Below are positions 34,383 to 42,983 of a stretch of DNA of 64,000 bases, in pieces; within the stretch, counting starts at the first letter, position 1; each line of letters opens with the position of its first letter. Source of the DNA: 1162T-S-0a-05 sp050299435 (GTDB lineage: Bacteria; Pseudomonadota; Gammaproteobacteria; Pseudomonadales; Cellvibrionaceae); the NCBI GenBank assembly GCA_050299435.1, contig JBNKVX010000007.1, positions 1 to 64,000 on the forward strand, given 5' to 3'. A program made the translations under genes and the position numbers. The notes beneath the pieces are model-generated. The model saw nothing but the letters and a program-made list of their open reading frames with translations, did not search any database and was not told the DNA's origin.

Positions 34383-37247
34383 GTGAATACGATAGTAGTA
34401 CGTGGTGCGCGCACCCATAACCTCAAAAACATTGACCTGGATCTCCCTCGTGACAAATTGATTGTCATTACAGGCCTTAGCGGTTCAGGCAAATCTTCGC
34501 TCGCCTTCGACACGCTCTATGCGGAAGGGCAACGCCGCTATGTAGAGTCACTTTCCACCTATGCACGGCAATTTTTATCCATGATGGAAAAGCCCGATGT
34601 TGATCATATTGAAGGATTGAGCCCGGCTATCTCAATCGAACAAAAATCGACCTCTCACAATCCTCGATCAACAGTTGGCACTATCACTGAAATTTATGAC
34701 TACTTACGCTTATTGTTTGCACGCGTTGGAGAACCGCGCTGCCCAACTCACGGAGCACCTTTGGCAGCACAAACTATCAGCCAAATGGTAGATAGCGTTT
34801 TAAAATTACCGGAAGGCAGCAAGCTCATGCTATTAGCACCTCTGGTTAAAGACCGTAAAGGTGAACATCTTCATATTATCGAAGGCTTGCGGCGAGATGG
34901 CTTTATTCGGGTCCGAATTGACGGCATTGTGGTTGACCTTGATGATGCCCCCAAACTCGATAAAAAGAAAAAGCACAGTATTGAAGTTGTCGTTGATCGC
35001 TTTAAAGTGCGCGATGATTTAAAAACACGTTTGGCAGATTCATTTGAAACTGCAATCAATCTTTCAGACGGTGTTGCAGTGGTATCTGACATGGACGGTC
35101 ACACTGATGACCAAGTGTTTTCCGCCAAGCATGCCTGCCCACTGTGTGATTATTCCTTACAAGAACTCGAACCCCGTTTATTTTCATTTAACAATCCCGC
35201 CGGCGCCTGCCCAAGTTGTGATGGCTTGGGAGTAAAACAGTTTTTTTCAGAAGAAAAAATTATTGTCTATCCGGGTTCTTCACTGAGCGAAGGAGCCATT
35301 CGCAGTTGGGATAAACGCAATCTTTATTATTTCCATATGCTGACTTCTTTGGCAGAACATTACGGTTTTGATATTGATAAACCCTGGAAACGCCTGGCAA
35401 AAAAATATCGGGATGTTGTGCTCTACGGTTCCGGAGACGAAGAAATCGATTTCACTTACGTCAACGATCGTGGCGATGTTTATCATCGCAGCCACCGCTT
35501 TGAAGGTGTTATTCCGAATCTCGAACGTCGCTATCGAGATACTGATTCCAATAGTGTTCGCGAAGAACTCGCAAAACTATTATCAACGAGAAAGTGCCCC
35601 GAGTGTCACGGAACGCGTTTACGTGAATCGGCAAGAAATGTTTTTATAGATGGTCGCACACTGCCGCAAATTACAGAATTACCTGTCGGGGATGCATGGG
35701 ATTATTTTTTAAAGTTGCGTTTTGGCGGTGGCAAACAATCTATTGCAGAAAAAATCCTCAAGGAATTACGCGATCGTTTTCGTTTCCTTGTGGATGTAGG
35801 ACTTAACTATCTCACATTAAATCGTAGCGCCGAAACCTTATCGGGCGGCGAAGCACAACGCATTCGCTTGGCCAGTCAAATTGGTGCTGGCTTAGTGGGT
35901 GTAATGTACATTTTGGACGAGCCCTCGATAGGTTTACACCAACGAGACAATGACCGCTTGCTGAAAACCCTCACACACCTTCGTGATTTAGGCAACACGG
36001 TAATTGTAGTAGAGCATGATGAAGAGGCGATTCGTGCTGCTGATTACATTGTGGATATCGGCCCCGGCGCCGGTGTTCACGGTGGAGAAATTATTGCACA
36101 AGGTGCTTACGACAAAGTTATAAAAGAAAAACTTTCACTGACAGCAGATTACTTGTCGGGAAGAAAAGCCATCCCCATCCCGAAAAAACGCCACAACGCA
36201 GATAAAAATCGTTGGCTCAACTTAAAAGGAGCCAGTGGAAATAATCTTCAGAAAATCCACTTGAAAATTCCTGTGGGGGTGATGACCTGCGTCACCGGCG
36301 TTTCTGGCAGCGGCAAATCGACTTTAATTAATGGCACGCTCTACCCACTCGCCGCAACCGCATTAAACAACGCGACCACCTTAACTGCCCAGCAACACGA
36401 ATCAATTGATGGCCTGGACTTTTTTGACAAATGTGTGGATATCGACCAGAGCCCAATAGGCCGAACCCCGCGCTCTAACCCTGCCACCTACACCGGTATA
36501 TTCACTCCCGTGCGCGATTTATTTGCGGGAACGCAAGAGGCAAGATCACGTGGCTATAAAGCAGGGCGTTTCAGCTTTAATGTAAAAGGTGGACGTTGCG
36601 AAGCTTGCCAGGGCGACGGCGTAGTAAAAGTTGAAATGCACTTTTTACCCGATGTGTATGTCGCCTGCGATGTCTGTAAAAGTAAACGCTATAATCGAGA
36701 AACACTGGAAATCAAATATAAAGGAAAAAATATTCACGAAGTGCTGGAAATGACAATTGAAGACGCGCGTGAGTTTTTTGATGCGGTACCGGTCATTGCC
36801 AAAAAATTACAAACACTCATGGATGTTGGCCTCTCTTATATTCGACTCGGTCAATCAGCAACAACCCTTTCGGGCGGCGAAGCTCAGCGAGTAAAACTTT
36901 CACGAGAGTTGAGCAAACGCGACACCGGTAGCACTTTGTACATTCTCGATGAACCGACGACAGGCTTGCACTTTCACGATATTCAACAGTTGTTAAATGT
37001 ACTTCACCGCTTGCGCGACCACGGCAATACGGTTGTCGTAATTGAACATAACCTCGATGTAATCAAAACTGCTGATTGGATTATTGATCTTGGCCCGGAA
37101 GGTGGCAGTGGTGGAGGTTTGATAATCGCAGAGGGAACACCTGAGACGGTGAGCAAAATTAAAAAATCTCATACCGGGCGTTTTCTGGCGCCCTTATTGG
37201 AAACAAAAATTAAAACTGCCAAATCTGCAAAAAAAGCGAAAGCCTAG
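34383..37247 (+). CDS. uvrA: Excinuclease ABC subunit A
   Basis: This 954-residue DNA damage-recognition ATPase works with UvrB and UvrC in nucleotide excision repair. Both ABC modules are complete: Walker A GLSGSGKSS near residue 31 and GVSGSGKST near 640, and the signature LSGGEAQR twice (about 487 and 830). The zinc-binding cysteines are present (CPLCDYS..., CPSC; CEACQGDG..., CDVC). The start is GTG at 34383, giving the family N-terminus MNTIVVRGARTHNLKNIDL. No CTGT-N8-ACAG LexA box is seen in the 128-bp gap upstream, although uvrA is SOS-induced in E. coli; TATACT at 34337 could be a -10 element. Confidence 0.97.
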   Translation: MNTIVVRGARTHNLKNIDLDLPRDKLIVITGLSGSGKSSLAFDTLYAEGQRRYVESLSTYARQFLSMMEKPDVDHIEGLSPAISIEQKSTSHNPRSTVGTITEIYDYLRLLFARVGEPRCPTHGAPLAAQTISQMVDSVLKLPEGSKLMLLAPLVKDRKGEHLHIIEGLRRDGFIRVRIDGIVVDLDDAPKLDKKKKHSIEVVVDRFKVRDDLKTRLADSFETAINLSDGVAVVSDMDGHTDDQVFSAKHACPLCDYSLQELEPRLFSFNNPAGACPSCDGLGVKQFFSEEKIIVYPGSSLSEGAIRSWDKRNLYYFHMLTSLAEHYGFDIDKPWKRLAKKYRDVVLYGSGDEEIDFTYVNDRGDVYHRSHRFEGVIPNLERRYRDTDSNSVREELAKLLSTRKCPECHGTRLRESARNVFIDGRTLPQITELPVGDAWDYFLKLRFGGGKQSIAEKILKELRDRFRFLVDVGLNYLTLNRSAETLSGGEAQRIRLASQIGAGLVGVMYILDEPSIGLHQRDNDRLLKTLTHLRDLGNTVIVVEHDEEAIRAADYIVDIGPGAGVHGGEIIAQGAYDKVIKEKLSLTADYLSGRKAIPIPKKRHNADKNRWLNLKGASGNNLQKIHLKIPVGVMTCVTGVSGSGKSTLINGTLYPLAATALNNATTLTAQQHESIDGLDFFDKCVDIDQSPIGRTPRSNPATYTGIFTPVRDLFAGTQEARSRGYKAGRFSFNVKGGRCEACQGDGVVKVEMHFLPDVYVACDVCKSKRYNRETLEIKYKGKNIHEVLEMTIEDAREFFDAVPVIAKKLQTLMDVGLSYIRLGQSATTLSGGEAQRVKLSRELSKRDTGSTLYILDEPTTGLHFHDIQQLLNVLHRLRDHGNTVVVIEHNLDVIKTADWIIDLGPEGGSGGGLIIAEGTPETVSKIKKSHTGRFLAPLLETKIKTAKSAKKAKA

Positions 37248-37249
37248 CA

Positions 37250-38035
37250 TTATATTTTTTGCACAAAATTTTCGGGCAGAGGCACCTTTGCTCGATAATT
37301 TTGCACCAGCAAACAAAATCCGACACCTGCCAAAGCCGCCGCACAGTGTTTAATGGCATGACCACTCATCGGCAAAATTGCATACAATTGCCTGTCAAAA
37401 TACTCAAATATTTTGGCGCTAAGATAAGCTAACACCAAAAAAACAAAATACTTTAGGGGATACGATTTACCAGGCATTAGCACTAATAAGAGCGGCATTA
37501 ATACAATGGGGATAAATTGTACTCCAGCATAGATTCGTAAATCGCCACGCCCCTGAGATTCTGTATAAGACCAGTAAAATACCGAAATAACGCCAATTAA
37601 TAACAGCGGTATCAAAAGCGCATACCCTGACCTTAGATTAAGATGCAAACCTATCATCATTGCGAAAAAAGCCATAAATGCTATCGTCATCGGTAGCCTG
37701 TCCCAAACAAGGGTATTGTTTGCAGGTGCCAAATGATAGTAAGAAGAACCGATGCCTGTTAACAGAAAACCAAACAAAAAAAGCCTAACAAAAACACGAA
37801 TATCCGCCGCGGGTTTTATCTTAATAAAACCCCAAATGGAAACTAAGATAAAAGGCAGGTTAGAAACCACATTCCAAAAATTTGGAATTCCTAAAAGTGT
37901 TCGTTGATCTGCAAAGTTGTGATAGTTGAGATCTTGAGGTATCGCAGGAAAAAATAACAGGCTGCCGCACATTAAAATCGCTATGCTTACAAAAACAAAT
38001 AGGGATGTTCTGCGTTCTAACATACTTGAGAGCAA
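37250..38035 (-). CDS. CREST/ceramidase-superfamily membrane hydrolase
   Basis: This 261-residue protein has seven predicted membrane helices and the conserved residues of the CREST superfamily (alkaline ceramidase, PAQR receptor, Per1). The Ser/His motif occurs as GIGSSYYHLAP (about 95–105), an Asp follows in LVWDRLPMT, and the final pair is in SGHAIKH. These residues bind the catalytic zinc in ceramidases. It may cleave an amide bond in a lipid; the natural substrate is unknown in bacteria of this type. It is convergent with uvrA (2-nt gap) and 49 nt downstream of the degV-like gene on the same strand. Confidence 0.76.
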   Translation of the reverse strand: MLSSMLERRTSLFVFVSIAILMCGSLLFFPAIPQDLNYHNFADQRTLLGIPNFWNVVSNLPFILVSIWGFIKIKPAADIRVFVRLFLFGFLLTGIGSSYYHLAPANNTLVWDRLPMTIAFMAFFAMMIGLHLNLRSGYALLIPLLLIGVISVFYWSYTESQGRGDLRIYAGVQFIPIVLMPLLLVLMPGKSYPLKYFVFLVLAYLSAKIFEYFDRQLYAILPMSGHAIKHCAAALAGVGFCLLVQNYRAKVPLPENFVQKI

Positions 38036-38084
38036 GTTATCGGCAAATTGGAAATTGAATAAAAATCAATAGACTAATTTGAAA

Positions 38085-39011
38085 CTAGCCTTCCCACTCG
38101 TGCGGTTCGGTTGCCATCGCCAATGATATGGAACCGACACTGGTGTAAATACCACCAGCCAAGCTCATCACTGTGGGAATAATTTTTACCTTGTTTTGCG
38201 CAGCGATTTCCTCTAATTCATCGTAACCAGGCATTACCTTAAGCTCCTTTATTGGGCCGGCATAACTGATTACAACAAAAGGGCAAAGCAAGCCCTGTTT
38301 GATCTTAACACTAGCATGATGAAACAACTGCTTCGTAGTTTTTTTGAAGCCCAGCGCTTTATTAGCCAAATAAGACGAATCGTTAACAATGCACAAAGTT
38401 GGATAGATATTTAACATATCTGCGACAAATGCCTGCCCCCAACCAACTGCCTTCTCATTTCGCTTTTGTGAACGCTCAAGCGCAACCAAAGGCTCTTTGG
38501 GAATAACGAAACTGTGAATATTTTCAGACAAACGATCCAGGGCACGTTTCACTTTACTGCTATCCTGACCGCTCAACATCCGCCGTACTGTTTCAAGCAC
38601 CATCACTCCCTGACCGGAAAAGACAGTGCGACTATCCATAACGCGAATGGCAATGTCCTGGCGATCACCTAATTTTTTCTGGATCGCAGACGCACCCATG
38701 TTGGCGTGCTTATAAGTGTCTCCCTGCATCCGGTTTACCGTTTGCACTAAAACCGTTTTATAGCCTTCCTTCAGTTTTTTAATAATTTGCCGTTCGAAAT
38801 CTGCTGGGCTGGGTGGTTTGGTTACAACTTTATGTTTACGTGAAAATTTTCCGGACTTAAACAAACTTAAACAATCGTCATCTTTGCAAGGATCGACATG
38901 CTGACCGCCATCCACAGAATAATAAATCGGTACGCGAGTAACGCCATATTTTTCTAATACAGCTTTGGGTAAATTGCATGCTGAATCAACTATCACTGCT
39001 ATTTTACTCAT
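38085..39011 (-). CDS. DegV-family fatty-acid-binding protein
   Basis: This 308-residue cytosolic protein has the DegV layout, starting SKIAVIVDSACNLPKAVLEKYGV with the expected lipid-contacting SACNL, and later VQTVNRMQGDTYKHAN and RVMDSRTVFSGQG. DegV proteins bind single fatty acids and in Gram-positive bacteria pass them to fatty acid kinase FakA; no fakA is in this window. The C-terminal domain (from about 160) holds the usual GPGLVG/IGPVVG-like end, here SVGSISLAMATEPHEW. Between it and the next gene (39012–39157) nothing was recognised. Confidence 0.87.
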   Translation of the reverse strand: MSKIAVIVDSACNLPKAVLEKYGVTRVPIYYSVDGGQHVDPCKDDDCLSLFKSGKFSRKHKVVTKPPSPADFERQIIKKLKEGYKTVLVQTVNRMQGDTYKHANMGASAIQKKLGDRQDIAIRVMDSRTVFSGQGVMVLETVRRMLSGQDSSKVKRALDRLSENIHSFVIPKEPLVALERSQKRNEKAVGWGQAFVADMLNIYPTLCIVNDSSYLANKALGFKKTTKQLFHHASVKIKQGLLCPFVVISYAGPIKELKVMPGYDELEEIAAQNKVKIIPTVMSLAGGIYTSVGSISLAMATEPHEWEG

Positions 39012-39157
39012 AGCTTATTCTCCGGTGACACGTTGTAATTTCTGTGAGTGGTGAGACAAGAATAGAAGTTTTACACGACAAAGTCCACGTAAACATCAGG
39101 TAATATTCACAATTAGGAGTGTAGCTGACTTTGGCGCGAAACTTCTTTTAACAAAAA

Positions 39158-40168
39158 TCAGCTTTCTTCAAGACTTAAATAAACGAGCGTCTGATTAACG
39201 AGTTGATAGGCCACTTCCCCGAAAGTCATTGGCCCGGTTAGGTTACCAGTCTTTTTGCCTTCCAACTCTGAATATAGAAAGTTAAGAATACAATTACAGC
39301 AATAGGCCACATCGGATTTACCGGTTGCACGCATGGCCGTTTCAAACTCTGACACATAATCCACAACTGGAGATGCAAAACGATATTCCAAATCAGCAAA
39401 TACCGGAGCATAAAGCTTCACTTTATCCTCCAACACTTCCTGGATGCTCACATTAACCGAAATGCCGCTGTAATCTGCCACCAAGGGCATTTTCGTATCA
39501 ATATTATTTTCTTTAATATAAGTGGCCAAATTGGTTTGCATTCCATCCACAGTACAGTTTGCAGCTTCAAAACCATCAGCGGGAAAACGCAGTGCGGGTC
39601 CCTTCCCTTGAGCAAATAAATTAATAATATTAATGTTGGCTTGTTGGTGCTCTGGTAAAGGCACATGTATCGCTGCGGCTCGACTGTTATCCAACACCCC
39701 CCCTGCTGTACCTATTCCTACTTTTGGGCTTCGGCTCCCTAAATCATCTAAATGCAGACCAGAAATCCAGCCCATGATAGGTGTAAAAAACATTCTTTCA
39801 AAATTTGGGGCTCCCTGTGCATAGGCCATATGTACTTCTGTAAGCGCGGGGAGAATAAGTAAAGTAAAACCGTGTTCGGGCGCCTCTTTTGCAATACGAC
39901 TAATGGTGTTGCTGTCGTAAAGTGTTAAGCGCGGGAAGTTGTTTTTAAAACCGGTGATACTGGTTACATAAATCAATTCCCGATCAACCTTGCCGCCTTC
40001 AGTGGTCATAAAGTAGGGAATGGTCCCCGCTATCCAGTTGCCAGAAGGAAGATCCTTTAAAACATCTTCATCACCCGCAATCACTAGGTAATCGCCCCGC
40101 TCTATCATTTTGATTAGAATTTCTCGATTAACGGTTTGGCTAGAAAGACTTATCGAATCTTCAGACAT
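39158..40168 (-). CDS. Uncharacterised conserved-looking protein
   Basis: This 336-residue soluble protein has no signal peptide or membrane segments. It shows conserved-looking blocks: FFTPIMGWISGLHLDDLG, KVGIGTAGGVLDNSRAAAIHVPL, LRFPADGFEAANC and, near the end, DVAYCCNCILNFLYSELEGK with a Cys-Cys-x-Cys cluster. The overall composition suggests an alpha/beta sensory or binding domain, and the C-terminal Cys segment is faintly like FIST domains, but I cannot assign a family or function. It is monocistronic with a ribosome site GGAG before the ATG and lies upstream of the degV-like gene on the same strand. Confidence 0.62.
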   Translation of the reverse strand: MSEDSISLSSQTVNREILIKMIERGDYLVIAGDEDVLKDLPSGNWIAGTIPYFMTTEGGKVDRELIYVTSITGFKNNFPRLTLYDSNTISRIAKEAPEHGFTLLILPALTEVHMAYAQGAPNFERMFFTPIMGWISGLHLDDLGSRSPKVGIGTAGGVLDNSRAAAIHVPLPEHQQANINIINLFAQGKGPALRFPADGFEAANCTVDGMQTNLATYIKENNIDTKMPLVADYSGISVNVSIQEVLEDKVKLYAPVFADLEYRFASPVVDYVSEFETAMRATGKSDVAYCCNCILNFLYSELEGKKTGNLTGPMTFGEVAYQLVNQTLVYLSLEES

Positions 40169-40264
40169 GGGTAACTCCTAAAACGATTACGCGGCGTGGG
40201 GCAATTATACCGAGTTAAAAATTAAAGTCAGGACGACCTGCTCTATCGATTTTGTACCATTTAA

Positions 40265-41503
40265 CTAAACGGCATAACGCGAAATTTGCTGAATTTCAGA
40301 TGGCATGGAAGCACGGTTTTTTATCATAAAGGCTCGCAGCTGCCTCGCGGCTTCTGGGCCAGCACTTGAGTTTTTAGCCATCTTGATTTTCAACTGATTC
40401 AACATGAGATTAAAACCCATATGCTTGGAGCCAATTTCGTATTTATTGCCCAGTATACTTTGCCAAACAACACTATCTTCTGATGGCAGGTTTTCTGTGC
40501 CACTTGCTTCGGCATTAAGGCTACGATAAATTTGATTTAAACGAATTAACTCTGGTCGCAATTGAGTATGCTTTGCTTTAATGTATTCACGCATACGCAT
40601 CACAGCTTTATTTCTCTCATCCTGATCCTTGGCTCGTTTAAACGAATTGCGCTGCTGGGTATAAAAAAGACTGAAAGCGTAATTTTTTGAGAGAATCACA
40701 TTGGTCCCCCCCAGAGTAGATGACCACACCGGATGCTCTAAACGCGGAAGAATTAATTTTTGTTTATTATTTGCCGCCGTCGCTTTTCTACGATGACTAT
40801 CGGTTACAATCCCGCAAAGCTGTTCTATTTCTTTTTCCAACCGTCTGCAGTTTTCCAGAAAGAATGCTCGTAGCTCAACTGCCAACGAAAACTTCTCCTC
40901 GGAATTTTTTGCTTTTAAGGCTCCGATCTTCAATTTGGACAGCATGTACTTCAAGGGCATGCTTTCAGTTCGTAAACGCAACTTATCGGATATCAAGTTT
41001 TGCCAAACGTCGTCAGATTCCACAGGAATAAATGCCAATAACCTCTGAGATTGTTGGCTACGTTTCACATCATCCATGATGGTTTTGACCATTTCGTTAT
41101 CAATATTTAGCAAACGGCCTATATGTTCGCCATCAATCCCATAAAGCATTGAAGCAGCGACTCGCTGACGCAAATAATTTGTGTATTTACGCGCTGGATG
41201 CCCCAGAAAACAGGGTTGCTCCGCGACAAATAAAGGAATTGCTGCATTTCGCATAACGACGTCAAAAGGAACGGCTGCGTGAATAAAACTTTTATAAATA
41301 CCGATGTTGATGTGTTGCCACGCGCCATTTCTCGAATCAAAGTTATCTCTTTGATCAAATATTTTAAACATGCGCTTATTGGCTTTTTGCTCTACATAAA
41401 TATGGATTTCTCGATCTTCTTCATTTTTTTTCACCTGAGTAATTTCCCAGGGCGAAAACAAACCCAGCGCGGAATATAAATCGCGAAAACTCATTTGCTC
41501 CAT
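40265..41503 (-). CDS. ISL3-transposase-like N-domain protein with three C-terminal repeats
   Basis: This 412-residue protein has no known name. Residues 9–90 follow the layout of the ISL3-family transposase N-terminal domain (LFSPWEITQVKKN..EIHIYVEQ..., then an R-x-G-A-W-Q-H-INIG segment), but the zinc-binding cysteines are replaced. Residues 114–146 form a helix-turn-helix-like stretch (GEHIGRLLNIDNEMVKTIM). The DDE catalytic domain is missing. Instead, three repeats of about 70 residues occur at 161–233, 254–328 and 341–410, each with a W-x-[NS]-x-[LI] start, a K-x2-[LF]-x-[LF]-x-L-x2-Q/K-L core and a final helix ending [PK]-E-[LI]. It looks like a domesticated, DNA-binding protein of unknown role. 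It has no terminal inverted repeats. Confidence 0.6.
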   Translation of the reverse strand: MEQMSFRDLYSALGLFSPWEITQVKKNEEDREIHIYVEQKANKRMFKIFDQRDNFDSRNGAWQHINIGIYKSFIHAAVPFDVVMRNAAIPLFVAEQPCFLGHPARKYTNYLRQRVAASMLYGIDGEHIGRLLNIDNEMVKTIMDDVKRSQQSQRLLAFIPVESDDVWQNLISDKLRLRTESMPLKYMLSKLKIGALKAKNSEEKFSLAVELRAFFLENCRRLEKEIEQLCGIVTDSHRRKATAANNKQKLILPRLEHPVWSSTLGGTNVILSKNYAFSLFYTQQRNSFKRAKDQDERNKAVMRMREYIKAKHTQLRPELIRLNQIYRSLNAEASGTENLPSEDSVVWQSILGNKYEIGSKHMGFNLMLNQLKIKMAKNSSAGPEAARQLRAFMIKNRASMPSEIQQISRYAV

Positions 41504-41925
41504 AAAAAGGACCCCTTAGCCAGTTTTAAGCTGCAAGTACTCATTGCTCTTGATATTTCTTAACACGTCAATGTTAATAACTTGCATCATGCACCGCTTT
41601 CCTAAAATTCGTCCTATTTTAAAATTTTTCCCTAATTTATACACACCAATAAAACTTCCTTTTGATAAACCTTCTCAATAGTAGCTACTAACTTCTTGTT
41701 TGCCAAGAAGATTATTTAAACAAAAACAATTGAATGTGAAATTGTTTCTTTTTTAATAAATTTTGCTGCGCATACATAGAGATTCTAAATCATTTTGTTC
41801 TGAGATCTAATGCTCATTATGTAATACAATTTCAAATCAAGCCTGTTAAAATACTTTTTCAAGGAATACTATTTTGCTTACGCGAAGAAAAAAATTTTGT
41901 TGTATTTTAATTCTGGCGACTAGTT
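41504..41925. other. Intergenic region without recognisable features
   Basis: This 422-bp AT-rich region separates two divergent genes. It contains short T- and A-runs and no reading frame with gene-like properties. I saw no tRNA, strong hairpin, repeat or mobile-element end. It should hold promoters for both neighbours. Confidence 0.5.
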
Positions 41926-42888
41926 ATGGACAATTGCAAATTGAATGTAGGTGTTATCGGTACGGGAAAAATTGGTACTGATTTACTATTCAAGATTCTT
42001 AAATCCCCCAATCTTCATTGCGCATACTTCGTAGGTAGAAGCGAAGGTTCAGAAGGCTTAAAACGCGCCGCTTCTCTCGGAATTAAAACCTCTCATAAGA
42101 GCGTCGAAGCTTTTTTGGATGAACCTGGACTTTGCGATTTAGTATTTGACGCGACAAGCGCACAAAGCCATCGCGAAAGTGCTGAAATTTTTGCTCACTT
42201 GGCTTTGAAAGTGATTGACCTTACACCCGCCCAGGTTGGTCCATTTTGTATTCCGACAATCAATGCAAATCAAATTTTGCAATGTAACAACATTAATATG
42301 GTGACATGTGGTGGACAAGCTTCCATTCCCATTTTGAATGTCATTTCAGACTTGGTCAATGGAATTGAAGCCATCAGTATTGAATCTCATCTGGCAAGTG
42401 ATTCTGTTGGTCAGGCGACCCTGGATAATATTGATGACTATTACAATACCACTGCCGGAGCAGTCAGTATTTTTACAGGGGTAGATCAGGAAAATATCAG
42501 CGTAGATCTTAAAATTGAAAAAAGTGCCTGGAAACCTGACATGCTTACGGTTTTAAGAATTAAAGTGCCTGATGCTGATCTTGCTCAACTTTTTGCTCCT
42601 CTGCAAAGTAAGTTATCTGCTTTGCGTGATTATGTGCCCGGTTACAATGTTATTGGTACACCAAGTTATCGCAACAATGTATTAGAAATAATTGTCAGCG
42701 TAAGGGGCCAAGGTGATTGGATTCCCGAGCACGCGGGCAACCTGGATATCATAAACAGTGCAGCGGTTTCCCTGGCTGAACTGTATGCAAACCATGTGTT
42801 ACCGGCCCCCTTACCTTCACGATCTGGCTTCCCGCAAAAACTGGCGAATCTTTTCCGTAATAAAGAGGTTAACGCGGAAGCTGTGTAA
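41926..42888 (+). CDS. Orphan acetaldehyde-dehydrogenase-like (MhpF/BphJ-type) protein
   Basis: This 320-residue protein resembles acylating acetaldehyde dehydrogenases that work with 4-hydroxy-2-oxovalerate aldolase. The NAD-binding start VGVIGTGKIGTDLL, the LVFDATSA block and the active-site Cys in MVTCGGQASIPIL are present. The later ESHLASDSVGQATLDNIDDYYNTTAGAV segment occupies the position of the family's SSRSxGPGTRxNIDEFT motif, with several differences. No aldolase or ring-cleavage gene lies nearby, although these enzymes normally form a channelled pair. It may use another acyl-CoA substrate. It is monocistronic. Confidence 0.74.
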   Translation: MDNCKLNVGVIGTGKIGTDLLFKILKSPNLHCAYFVGRSEGSEGLKRAASLGIKTSHKSVEAFLDEPGLCDLVFDATSAQSHRESAEIFAHLALKVIDLTPAQVGPFCIPTINANQILQCNNINMVTCGGQASIPILNVISDLVNGIEAISIESHLASDSVGQATLDNIDDYYNTTAGAVSIFTGVDQENISVDLKIEKSAWKPDMLTVLRIKVPDADLAQLFAPLQSKLSALRDYVPGYNVIGTPSYRNNVLEIIVSVRGQGDWIPEHAGNLDIINSAAVSLAELYANHVLPAPLPSRSGFPQKLANLFRNKEVNAEAV

Positions 42889-42983
42889 TTATGTTAGCCT
42901 ATTCAGGCTCGGTTAAGGCTCTTGATGACATCCTATACTTAGGATAAACGTCAGCATCCCAGCTAACCGGGGAGGTCGCTAAC

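Noticed and set aside
40265..41503. Active insertion sequence
   Set aside because: No DDE catalytic domain, no terminal inverted repeats and no target-site duplication were visible.
42931..42944. TCCTA-TACT-TAGGA inverted repeat before the DUF3300 gene
   Set aside because: Five-base arms are too short to separate from chance, and no second copy was seen.
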